Below are positions 1 through 5,314 of a stretch of DNA of 7,180 nucleotides, piece after piece; within the stretch, counting starts at the first letter, position 1, and every line of letters begins with the position of its first letter. The notes under the pieces were generated by a model. That model did no database searches. It was not told the origin of the DNA and was given only the letters and a program-made list of their open reading frames with translations. Origin of the DNA: Calditrichota bacterium (lineage in GTDB: Bacteria; Electryoneota; RPQS01); contig JAGVEU010000226.1 of NCBI GenBank assembly GCA_020057985.1, positions 1-7,180 of the forward strand, given 5' to 3'. The translations under genes and the position numbers were made by a program.

Positions 1-222
1 CAGGGATACATTCCCCACGTCCGATCACGAAAAGACGAGAGCAACGAAAACCAAAAGCATCCCGATGCGAAGCCGCGTCGGTGGGTCGTTGAGGTCACGC
101 ACTCATGGTTCAACCGCTTCCGCAAGATCCTCACCCGTTTCGAGAAAACCTTGCAATCGCACTATGCCCTGCTCTGCTTCGCCGCCGCCGTCATCTGCTG
201 GCGAAAAGTTATTTCGAGATAG
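1..222 (+). CDS. IS5-type transposase, C-terminal fragment (5' end outside window)
   Basis: Frame 1 is open from the first base to a TAG at 220-222 and gives 73 residues. It reads like the C-terminal end of an IS5-family DDE transposase of the IS427-like kind: GYIPHVRSR near the start, then RRWVVEVTHSWFNRFRKIL around residues 26-44, then a hydrophobic end (YALLCFAAAVICW). In this family the glutamate of the RRWVVE motif (Glu31 here, codon 91-93) is the last residue of the DDE catalytic triad; the following Arg-rich stretch is also typical. The N-terminal part with the two aspartates lies outside the window, so intactness cannot be judged. The reading frame has no start here because it is cut by the edge. 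It converges on the PGPGW gene with only 4 bp between the two stop codons. Family assignment is by motif recognition from memory. Confidence 0.85.
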   Translation, partial: QGYIPHVRSRKDESNENQKHPDAKPRRWVVEVTHSWFNRFRKILTRFEKTLQSHYALLCFAAAVICWRKVISR

Positions 223-229
223 GCACTTA
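205..229. mobile_element. Probable right end of the IS5-type element
   Basis: In IS5-type elements the terminal inverted repeat usually lies within a few dozen bases after the transposase stop. Here the only non-coding room between the transposase stop (222) and the PGPGW stop codon (227-229) is 4 bp. The element end therefore probably lies in the segment around 205-229 (read on the - strand: TAAGTGCCTATCTCG). It either abuts the neighbouring gene or supplies its stop codon. The matching left end is outside the window, so the repeat cannot be confirmed. Confidence 0.3.
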
Positions 230-487
230 TTCTTGCGGTCTTGATTTGCGTTTGAAGAGGTTACCGATTTTCCGTCCGCCGCGCTTAAAGTGATCGAGGT
301 AGCGTCTGGCCCATGCGTACTCGGTGGCAAGCAGGGCGAGTCCCATTGGAATCAGGATAATGGCGGGACCGGGCAAGAAAATCATGATGACGCCAGCGAT
401 GAGCACTGTGAATCCTGCCACCACCCAGATAAACCGCACGACCATCGAACGGGGCGGCTGTTTCTTGTCCTCATCCCTTCTTGTCAC
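227..487 (-). CDS. PGPGW-family small transmembrane protein
   Basis: This 86-residue membrane protein is of the PGPGW type (putative transmembrane protein family of unknown function). From the chosen start, residues 1-18 are polar and basic, about 19-38 form a first membrane helix, the hallmark LPGPA lies at 38-42, a second helix follows at about 43-54, and then the conserved ATEYAWARRYLD at 54-65. The tail is strongly basic (KRGGRKIGNLFKRKSR) and likely cytoplasmic. The usual PGPGW is PGPAI here, a conservative variant. I chose the GTG at 487 because its GTGA overlaps the TGA of the acyl-CoA dehydrogenase by 4 nt, which suggests translational coupling. An in-frame ATG at 445 would give 72 residues with no clear ribosome binding site. 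The same frame stays open up to 691, but that extension only shadows the dehydrogenase. The role is unknown; co-transcription with the dehydrogenase is inferred from the overlap. Confidence 0.82.
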   Translation of the reverse strand: MTRRDEDKKQPPRSMVVRFIWVVAGFTVLIAGVIMIFLPGPAIILIPMGLALLATEYAWARRYLDHFKRGGRKIGNLFKRKSRPQE

Positions 488-1644
488 TTTCCCTTCGCTG
501 CGGCTTCGTGCATCAGCGAACGCGCTATCACCAGCCGCTGAATCTGATTCGTGCCTTCGTAGATCTGGGTAATCTGGGCATCGCGCATGAATTTTTCCAC
601 CGGGTAGTCCCGCATATAGCCATAGCCGCCGAAGATCTGCACCGCATCCACAGTGACTTTCATAGCCACGTCCGATGCCAGCAGTTTGCACATGGCTGAA
701 CCCTGCGCGTAGTTCTTCGCGTTCGCGTCAATGTTCCGTGCCGCCGCATAAAGCAATGCGCGGGCTGATTCAATGGCCGTGGCCATGTCGGCGAGCATGA
801 ATTGAATGGCTTGCAGACTGGCAATCGGCGCGCCAAACTGGTAGCGATTGCGGGCATAATCAACCGCCAGATCAAAGGCGCCTTGGGCAATTCCGAGCGC
901 CTGTGCCGCGACTCCCGGACGCGACTTGTCGAGGGTCTTCATGGCAACCATGAAACCCTCGCCCTCGCGACCAATCCGATTGGCAGCAGGGACGCGGCAG
1001 TCTTCAAAAATAACTTCGGAAGTGGAGGAGGCGCGAATACCCATCTTGTCTTCTTCTTTGCCAACCCTGAATCCGGGGAAATCCCTCTCGACGATGAAAG
1101 CCGACGTGCCGCGTGATCCCCTATCCGGATCGGTCACTGCGATCACAGTGTAAACGTTCGCCACGCCACCATTGGTGATGAAAACTTTCGTGCCGTTAAG
1201 AATGTAATCATCGCCGTCTTTGACCGCGCGCGTTTTCATCGAACCGGCATCAGACCCTGCAGCAGGTTCGGTCAAGCAGAAAGCGGCGAGGTGTTTTCCT
1301 GAAGCAAGATTGGGAAGATACCGTTTTTTCTGATCCTCATTGGCAGATATGATGATGGGAAATGTTCCGAGTGCTGAGGCCGCCACACAGAGCGTGATGC
1401 CACCGCAGGCCTTGGCCATTTCTTCCGTCATAATTGTGAGTTCCATGACGCCTTGGCCGGTGCCGCCGTATTCTTCCGGAATGATCACTCCAAAGAGACC
1501 GGCGTCGGCAAAAACCTTCACCAGATCCCACGGAAAAGTCCCATCGCGATCGTGCTGTGCCGCAACCGGCCGAATTTTTTCGTCTGCAATCTGCTTGGCC
1601 AGATCGCGCAATGCAATTTGATCCTCAGTCAGAAAATAGTCCAT
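484..1644 (-). CDS. Acyl-CoA dehydrogenase (short/medium-chain type)
   Basis: This is a full-length 386-residue flavoenzyme that oxidises acyl-CoA to trans-2-enoyl-CoA, the first step of beta-oxidation or of a related branched-chain pathway, passing electrons to ETF. It is expected in the cytoplasm as a homotetramer. The family pattern is complete: N-terminal helical domain (1-120), the FAD/substrate motif FCLTEPAAGSD at 122-132, the beta-domain motif YILNGTKVFITNGG at 147-160, YQFGAPI at 268-274, and C-terminal FGGYGYMRDYPVEKFMRDA at 338-356. The catalytic base is Glu363 in IYEGTNQIQR, the position used by short- and medium-chain enzymes rather than that of isovaleryl- or long-chain enzymes. 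The ATG at 1644 has AAAGGG about 7 nt upstream. Its end overlaps the PGPGW gene by 4 nt. Substrate chain length cannot be read from the sequence. Confidence 0.96.
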   Translation of the reverse strand: MDYFLTEDQIALRDLAKQIADEKIRPVAAQHDRDGTFPWDLVKVFADAGLFGVIIPEEYGGTGQGVMELTIMTEEMAKACGGITLCVAASALGTFPIIISANEDQKKRYLPNLASGKHLAAFCLTEPAAGSDAGSMKTRAVKDGDDYILNGTKVFITNGGVANVYTVIAVTDPDRGSRGTSAFIVERDFPGFRVGKEEDKMGIRASSTSEVIFEDCRVPAANRIGREGEGFMVAMKTLDKSRPGVAAQALGIAQGAFDLAVDYARNRYQFGAPIASLQAIQFMLADMATAIESARALLYAAARNIDANAKNYAQGSAMCKLLASDVAMKVTVDAVQIFGGYGYMRDYPVEKFMRDAQITQIYEGTNQIQRLVIARSLMHEAAAKGK

Positions 1645-1787
1645 GAATGCCCTTTCTTCCCAGTATGTGGTTAACGCCGCCGCTGCGAGTTGCGTCGTTC
1701 GCAGTGGCTAACATGAAATGCTGGTTGCCTGATGTCTTGTCATCCTGAACCTGCGTATTCAGCTGTCTCGGGGGGACATTTTCGCCT
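1645..1787. other. 143-bp spacer with an inverted repeat in the dehydrogenase leader
   Basis: This gap separates the CPBP stop from the dehydrogenase start. An inverted repeat sits at 1681-1706: arms CGCTGCGA (1681-1688) and TCGCAGTG (1699-1706), with one G-T pair and a 10-nt loop. GTTA (1670-1673) and TAAC (1709-1712) can extend it imperfectly. On the - strand this hairpin would sit about 35-60 nt upstream of the dehydrogenase start. No T-run follows it in either direction, so it is not a convincing intrinsic terminator. I saw no clear promoter here, so whether the dehydrogenase is transcribed from its own promoter or from 3753 is open. Confidence 0.4.
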
Positions 1788-2519
1788 TCACGATGCGACT
1801 TCGATCACTTTCGATAGCAAAGTCCCACCCACATTGCCTAAGGAGTGAAGCAAGATTGCGGGGTATAGACTCCCTGTCTTCTCTCGAAAATATCCACACG
1901 CCAATCCAAGCACGAGCGCAAACAAGACAATAATAACTACTGCTGTGACGTCGGCTCCGGTGGTCAGCAATCCAAAATGCATCGCCGAAAAGAAGATTGC
2001 TGCGAAGATAACCGGAAAACTTAGGTGAATGCCGAAGACACGGACGCGAAGATGCGAAAACGATTCAAGAGCGGTCTGAAGCAGACCGCGAAAAAAAACT
2101 TCTTCAGAAACGCTCGCATAGATCCATATCAATAGAATCACTTGAAGAAACGACAGGCTCTCTAATCCGGCGATTTCTTCCGCGCCGATTAGCCACTGAA
2201 CGAGCGTTCCAAGAGCGCCCATGCCAAGTCCGAGCACAATGACCGGTTTGAGAAAGCGATCTCGCGCCGCTTGAAAACCAAATCTTGCGAACTTTCGCTT
2301 GCCCAAAGCAAGCATTGCGAGCAGTGATGCAGCAAGCATGGTTGTGTGCGTCATGAAAGGAGTCTTCCAGCTTGTGGCCGATGCCGGATCTTCACGCGCG
2401 ACGAGCATGGCCAAACTGGAAGAGATCATCAGCACAATGAGCCCGAGGAGGAAGATACTCAGAATCCGGATGACAACCCGAGTGCGCGAGGGCCGGAGCA
2501 AGCTCTTTTCTTCTTTCAT
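1788..2519 (-). CDS. CPBP family intramembrane glutamic protease (Abi/Rce1-like)
   Basis: This is a multi-pass membrane protein of 243 residues from the ATG at 2519. It carries all three motifs of the CPBP (CAAX protease and bacteriocin-processing) family: EEVFFRG with EExxxR at Glu139, Glu140 and Arg144; FxxxH at Phe177-His181 (FSAMHFG); and HxxxN at His225-Asn229 (HSLGN). In Rce1-like enzymes these residues form the catalytic site inside the membrane. Hydrophobic segments lie near residues 15-40, 55-70, 92-110, 124-140, 165-183 and 190-210. The ATG is favoured because its ATGA overlaps the TGA of the upstream reductase by 4 nt; an in-frame GTG at 2534 would add five residues and overlap by 19 nt. 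Bacterial members act in bacteriocin immunity, protein maturation or unknown roles; no CAAX substrate or bacteriocin gene is visible here, so the function in this block is unknown. Confidence 0.9.
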   Translation of the reverse strand: MKEEKSLLRPSRTRVVIRILSIFLLGLIVLMISSSLAMLVAREDPASATSWKTPFMTHTTMLAASLLAMLALGKRKFARFGFQAARDRFLKPVIVLGLGMGALGTLVQWLIGAEEIAGLESLSFLQVILLIWIYASVSEEVFFRGLLQTALESFSHLRVRVFGIHLSFPVIFAAIFFSAMHFGLLTTGADVTAVVIIVLFALVLGLACGYFREKTGSLYPAILLHSLGNVGGTLLSKVIEVAS

Positions 2520-3658
2520 CCCGTCTTTACCCACTTCTTCCAGTGGAACTCGCTGCTCTCGTCGTTATTGAGTCGCTGAGCGATTTCAAGGAACCAGTTA
2601 TCGAGCGGGTATTCGTAATCATCAAGGCGAGGGAATGGATTAAATGGTTGACCGGATAAAGCGCGACCAATGCGATCGAGCACTCCGAGCGCCAGTTCGG
2701 GAACTTCGCGGCGGCGAATGCCTTCGATCTCCATCAAGCGATCATAAATATAAGACATCGTTGTTCCACCCGGTATGAACGGCAGCGCCCGCGTGCGCAT
2801 GATCGGGAGGAAGCAGTCCAGCACAATTTGTCCCGTGCCGAAGGCGCGCACCGTGTCCTTATGAAGGTAGTCTTTGGGCAGATACAGGCTTGTCGAATAG
2901 GCTCCCTGTCTGCCGTAGGTGGGACTGTGCGGATCGCGGCTCATTACATCAAGACTGCCGCGCCAGTCAATATAGCACGTTGCACTCACATGAAACCCTG
3001 CTTTTTCAAGGGCGCGAGGAAATGTGACCGCCAATTCTCCCATCACATAGCGCGTCGTCTGAATGGCCTGATCGGACAGCGGTATAAATCGCCACTGAAA
3101 AAGTCCTTCCTCGTCCACGTCCTTCAGATAGATCGGCGGATAACCGGGCAGTAAGCCTGACATGGCAGCGGCAACGGTATTGATGTAGATGATCTCTCTG
3201 GCGCCTGTTGCTTTCAACGCGGCCACAATCTTCTCGAACGCGAGTCCCATCGTGTTCAAACCATCATTGATCCAGTGGTAGCGGTTTTCAAATCCGGCCT
3301 GCTCAGCCATTTCCTTCATGTGCTTGCCCATTTCATAGCCTACTGAGCGACTGATGTCCCGCGCAATCACCGTCACGCTCCCGCCCTGCGCCGTCAATCT
3401 CCGCACAGCCCCCTCTATAGCGCCCCCAAGACCCGGGCCAGTGGCGCCAGCCAGCAAGAAGTGGCGTCCCTTCACCCAATCCAAATTGAACTCGCCTGAG
3501 CCAAGCAACGAGTCCTGTTGCGTTGATATGGTACGCAACAAAGTCTCAGCCTCAAGCGGAAATCGCTCGATTTCCTCCGGCGTGGGCCGGGGAACAATCG
3601 AGGTGAAATCCTTGATTCTAAGATTCTTGGCAGGGTTCAGATAGGGCGAGACGACCAT
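2516..3658 (-). CDS. Rossmann-fold reductase, distant FabV / trans-2-enoyl-CoA reductase relative
   Basis: This 380-residue protein is probably cytoplasmic, with no signal peptide or membrane span. A glycine-rich nucleotide motif GATGPGLGGAI lies at 71-81 after a hydrophobic strand (HFLLA), then VTVIARD (95-101), and a later strand IIYINTVAAA (156-165); this is the order of an NAD(P)-binding Rossmann fold. Length and several stretches recall FabV-type enoyl reductases: FEKIVAALKATG (141-152), QAIQTTRYVMG (197-207), ALEKAG (216-221) and CYIDWRGS (228-235). Similarity is remembered, not computed. FabV enzymes use a Tyr-x8-Lys pair; the matching tyrosine here would be Tyr248 (PTYGRQGA), and serine, threonine or leucine stands where lysine is expected. 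The ATG at 3658 has GGAG 5 nt upstream. It is first in the block, followed by CPBP with a 4-nt overlap. An enoyl-CoA or enoyl-ACP role next to an acyl-CoA dehydrogenase is plausible but inferred; another SDR-like oxidoreductase is the alternative. Confidence 0.6.
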   Translation of the reverse strand: MVVSPYLNPAKNLRIKDFTSIVPRPTPEEIERFPLEAETLLRTISTQQDSLLGSGEFNLDWVKGRHFLLAGATGPGLGGAIEGAVRRLTAQGGSVTVIARDISRSVGYEMGKHMKEMAEQAGFENRYHWINDGLNTMGLAFEKIVAALKATGAREIIYINTVAAAMSGLLPGYPPIYLKDVDEEGLFQWRFIPLSDQAIQTTRYVMGELAVTFPRALEKAGFHVSATCYIDWRGSLDVMSRDPHSPTYGRQGAYSTSLYLPKDYLHKDTVRAFGTGQIVLDCFLPIMRTRALPFIPGGTTMSYIYDRLMEIEGIRRREVPELALGVLDRIGRALSGQPFNPFPRLDDYEYPLDNWFLEIAQRLNNDESSEFHWKKWVKTG

Positions 3659-3687
3659 TTCATCTCCATAGAGTCTTATAAAACATA

Positions 3688-3713
3688 AACTTACCTGACA
3701 TGTCGGGTAAGTT
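3688..3713. promoter_or_regulatory. 26-bp palindromic operator candidate
   Basis: The left half AACTTACCTGACA (3688-3700) and the right half TGTCGGGTAAGTT (3701-3713) pair at 12 of 13 positions; only T3696 against G3705 fails. The symmetry stops exactly at 3687/3714. It lies just downstream of the predicted -10 of the - strand promoter, covering about +5 to +31, where a bound repressor would block initiation or early elongation. Size and perfect dyad symmetry suit a TetR-family dimer or pair of dimers, and such regulators often control acyl-CoA genes. No regulator gene is in the window, so the family is inferred. Confidence 0.7.
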
Positions 3714-3724
3714 ATCGAACAATT

Positions 3725-3753
3725 AATATAACAATTCCCGCTCTACGGTGCAA
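3725..3753 (-). promoter_or_regulatory. Sigma70-type promoter of the reductase-CPBP-dehydrogenase block
   Basis: On the - strand a -35 box TTGCAC (3753-3748) and a -10 box TATATT (3730-3725) are separated by exactly 17 nt. Transcription would start near 3718, leaving a leader of about 60 nt that contains the palindrome at 3688-3713 and the GGAG site before the ATG at 3658. Confidence 0.6.
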
Positions 3754-3827
3754 ACGGCACATCGCCCTGCTGAGTTTAGACGCGCATGAGTGAACACTAA
3801 ATATTTTCTCGGCCACGCTCTTTTCCC

Positions 3828-3856
3828 TTGACTTTCTTGTAACTTTGGACTATACT
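3828..3856 (+). promoter_or_regulatory. Sigma70-type promoter of the propeller gene pair
   Basis: A -35 box TTGACT (3828-3833) and a -10 box TATACT (3851-3856) are 17 nt apart, close to the consensus in sequence and spacing. The start would be near 3863, giving a leader of about 47 nt. The palindrome is more than 100 bp upstream of this promoter, so the two divergent promoters are probably controlled separately. Confidence 0.72.
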
Positions 3857-3896
3857 TTCACAAGTAGCTTTGTCTTATTCAGTTCATTCAAGTTAT

Positions 3897-3901
3897 GGAG
3901 G
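3897..3901 (+). promoter_or_regulatory. Ribosome binding site that sets the start of the first propeller gene
   Basis: GGAGG at 3897-3901 lies 8 nt before the ATG at 3910. An in-frame ATG at 3895 overlaps this site and would put five odd residues in front of a clean signal peptide, so 3910 is the better start. Confidence 0.8.
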
Positions 3902-3909
3902 TACGGATT

Positions 3910-5310
3910 ATGAAGCATGTTTATTCTTTTTTCACTGTTCTGAGTTTGTCCACTTTGGCTCTCGCCCAGCCGAATCCAGATACGCTGTGGACGAGTACGT
4001 ATGGAGGGAGTGGGCATGATTGGAATGTCTCTTTCCAGCAGACCAGAGACGGAGGCTATGTACTTGCGGGTTTCGGCACCTCGTTCGGGTCAGGAGGCGC
4101 GGACATGTGGCTTGTTAAAACGGACTCGAGCGGCCACAGTACATGGAGTCATACGTACGGAGGTAGCTCGGATGACGTATGTCATTCTGTCCGGCAGACT
4201 ACAGACGGAGGTTACATTCTGGAAGGGTACACACACTCCTTTGGCGCTGGCAGCGATGATGGGTGGTTGTTGAAGACAAACGATAGGGGTGACAGCCTCT
4301 GGAGTCGGACCTTCGGTGGGATCCAGTCTGACGCCTTCTACTCGTTGGACCTTACAGCGGATGACGGTTATGTCATCGCGGGATACACAGAGTCGTCAGG
4401 CGCTGGTGGCTGGGATATGTGGTTAGTGAAAACGAATGCCTTGGGAGACTGCACATGGAGCCGCACCTTCGGGGGTACCCGCGAGGATTTCTGCTCGTCC
4501 GTTCGCCAGACCACGGATGGCGGTTACATTCTGGCAGGGTACACGTATTCTTTCGGTGCTGACAGCGCCGATGGTTGGCTGCTCAGGACGAATGAGAATG
4601 GCGACAGTCTTTGGAGTCGTCGTTTCGGAGGAATCTATGGTGACTGGCTTAGTGACGCGCAGGAGACCCCGGATGGCGGCTACATCGCAGTTGGCGGTAC
4701 GGAATCTTTTGGTGCAGGAAACACTGACTTTTGGCTATTGAAGACGAACGCCGCCGGTGACCTCATATGGAGTAGAACGTTCGGGGGGAGTGGAGGTGAT
4801 AATGCAGTTGCTGTTCAACAGATCTGCGGTGGGTATGTCTTGTCAGGAGTTACCGGTTCTTTCGGTGCAGGAGCCTCTGATTTCTGGCTGGTGGCAACAA
4901 ATGCCGAGGGCTTCTACCTCTGGGATCGGACCTTCGGTGGCACTAGCAATGAGACAGCTTGTCTGGTACAGCAGGTCGCGGACGGGAGTTATGTCCTTGC
5001 GGGAAGCACGGACTCATATGGAGCAGGAAACCGCGACTTCTGGCTTGTGAAGACTGGCCACGATGACAATCTTGTGGCACCGCGTAATGTGATTGTTCGG
5101 ATCGTCGGCGACGATGCGATTCTTAACTGGACTCGGGATTGCTATCCGTTGTACGAGGTTCAGGGAGCCTATTACATGAATGACGTTTTTGAGACGCTCG
5201 GGACTACGTCAGACACAACGATCCTTCTGCCGTGGGAAGGGCTTGAGGCGTTTCGATTCTATCAGGTCAGAGGAATTCTGCCTTCCGTTAATTTAACTTC
5301 AAAGAGGTGA
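3910..5310 (+). CDS. Secreted seven-repeat beta-propeller protein with C-terminal FN3-like domain (copy 1)
   Basis: This 466-residue exported protein starts with a Sec signal peptide (MKHVYSFFTVLSLSTLALA, likely cut before Gln20). Seven repeats follow, each starting with Trp at 27, 79, 131, 183, 235, 287 and 338. The first five are exactly 52 residues, the sixth 51. The consensus is WSRTFGG..D....VQQT.DGGY.LAGYT.SFGAG..D.WLVKTN..GDSL. The last repeat stops at VKTG (383) without the closing W strand, which the N-terminal DTLW strand could supply; this is the ring closure of a seven-bladed propeller. Residues 391-460 form a fibronectin-III-like tail (VGDDAILNW... FRFYQVRG). Such repeats are widespread in uncharacterised exported proteins; automatic enzyme names given to them have no support here. 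No catalytic residues, lipobox, LPXTG or clear type IX sorting signal is visible. Ligand binding or surface adhesion is a guess. The downstream paralogue begins 4 nt after the stop, so the two form an operon. Confidence 0.88.
   Translation: MKHVYSFFTVLSLSTLALAQPNPDTLWTSTYGGSGHDWNVSFQQTRDGGYVLAGFGTSFGSGGADMWLVKTDSSGHSTWSHTYGGSSDDVCHSVRQTTDGGYILEGYTHSFGAGSDDGWLLKTNDRGDSLWSRTFGGIQSDAFYSLDLTADDGYVIAGYTESSGAGGWDMWLVKTNALGDCTWSRTFGGTREDFCSSVRQTTDGGYILAGYTYSFGADSADGWLLRTNENGDSLWSRRFGGIYGDWLSDAQETPDGGYIAVGGTESFGAGNTDFWLLKTNAAGDLIWSRTFGGSGGDNAVAVQQICGGYVLSGVTGSFGAGASDFWLVATNAEGFYLWDRTFGGTSNETACLVQQVADGSYVLAGSTDSYGAGNRDFWLVKTGHDDNLVAPRNVIVRIVGDDAILNWTRDCYPLYEVQGAYYMNDVFETLGTTSDTTILLPWEGLEAFRFYQVRGILPSVNLTSKR
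3988..5058 (+). repeat. Seven tandem 156-bp coding repeats
   Basis: Units begin at TGG codons at 3988, 4144, 4300, 4456, 4612, 4768 and 4921. Five consecutive units are exactly 156 bp, then one of 153 bp and a shortened last one. Units 2 and 4 (offset 312 bp) are the most alike (both contain VRQTTDGGYIL and ADGWLL/DDGWLL stretches), and units 3 and 5 share FGGI and a TES.GAG pattern. This points to duplication of a two-unit block. Confidence 0.85.
5142..5289 (+). repeat. 148-bp C-terminal coding segment shared with 6508-6655 (first copy)
   Basis: Aligned without gaps to 6508-6655 (offset 1366), it differs at 11 of 148 positions by hand count. Ten changes are silent third-position changes and one is ATG/ATA (Met/Ile). 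It contains an identical run of 44 bp and one of 30 bp. Upstream of it the two genes diverge quickly. Confidence 0.9.
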
Positions 5311-5314
5311 AATC
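5304..5314 (+). promoter_or_regulatory. Ribosome binding site of the second propeller gene, overlapping the preceding stop
   Basis: GAGG (5304-5307) followed by the TGA of copy 1 (5308-5310) lies 7 nt before the ATG at 5315. Ribosomes ending copy 1 would stop on the binding site of copy 2, which favours coupled translation. Confidence 0.75.

Noticed and set aside
105..293. 62-codon + strand frame overlapping the IS remnant and PGPGW
   Set aside because: It crosses the transposase stop and runs antisense to the PGPGW gene. The transposase frame in phase with base 1 has clear family motifs and this one has none.
488..691. N-terminal extension of the PGPGW frame to an ATG at 691
   Set aside because: The extra 68 residues only mirror the dehydrogenase C-terminus in another frame and have no PGPGW character. 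The GTGA overlap at 487 explains the start better.
1735..1770. CTGAA/TTCAG inverted repeat after the CPBP gene as a terminator
   Set aside because: The stem is only 5 bp with an 8-nt loop and no T-run on either strand, so it is too weak to call.
2828..3154. 108-codon + strand frame antisense to the reductase
   Set aside because: It is a shadow of a conserved coding region, with no ribosome binding site and no recognisable sequence.
3895..3909. ATG at 3895 as start of propeller copy 1
   Set aside because: It overlaps the GGAGG ribosome binding site of the ATG at 3910 and would add charged residues before a normal signal peptide.
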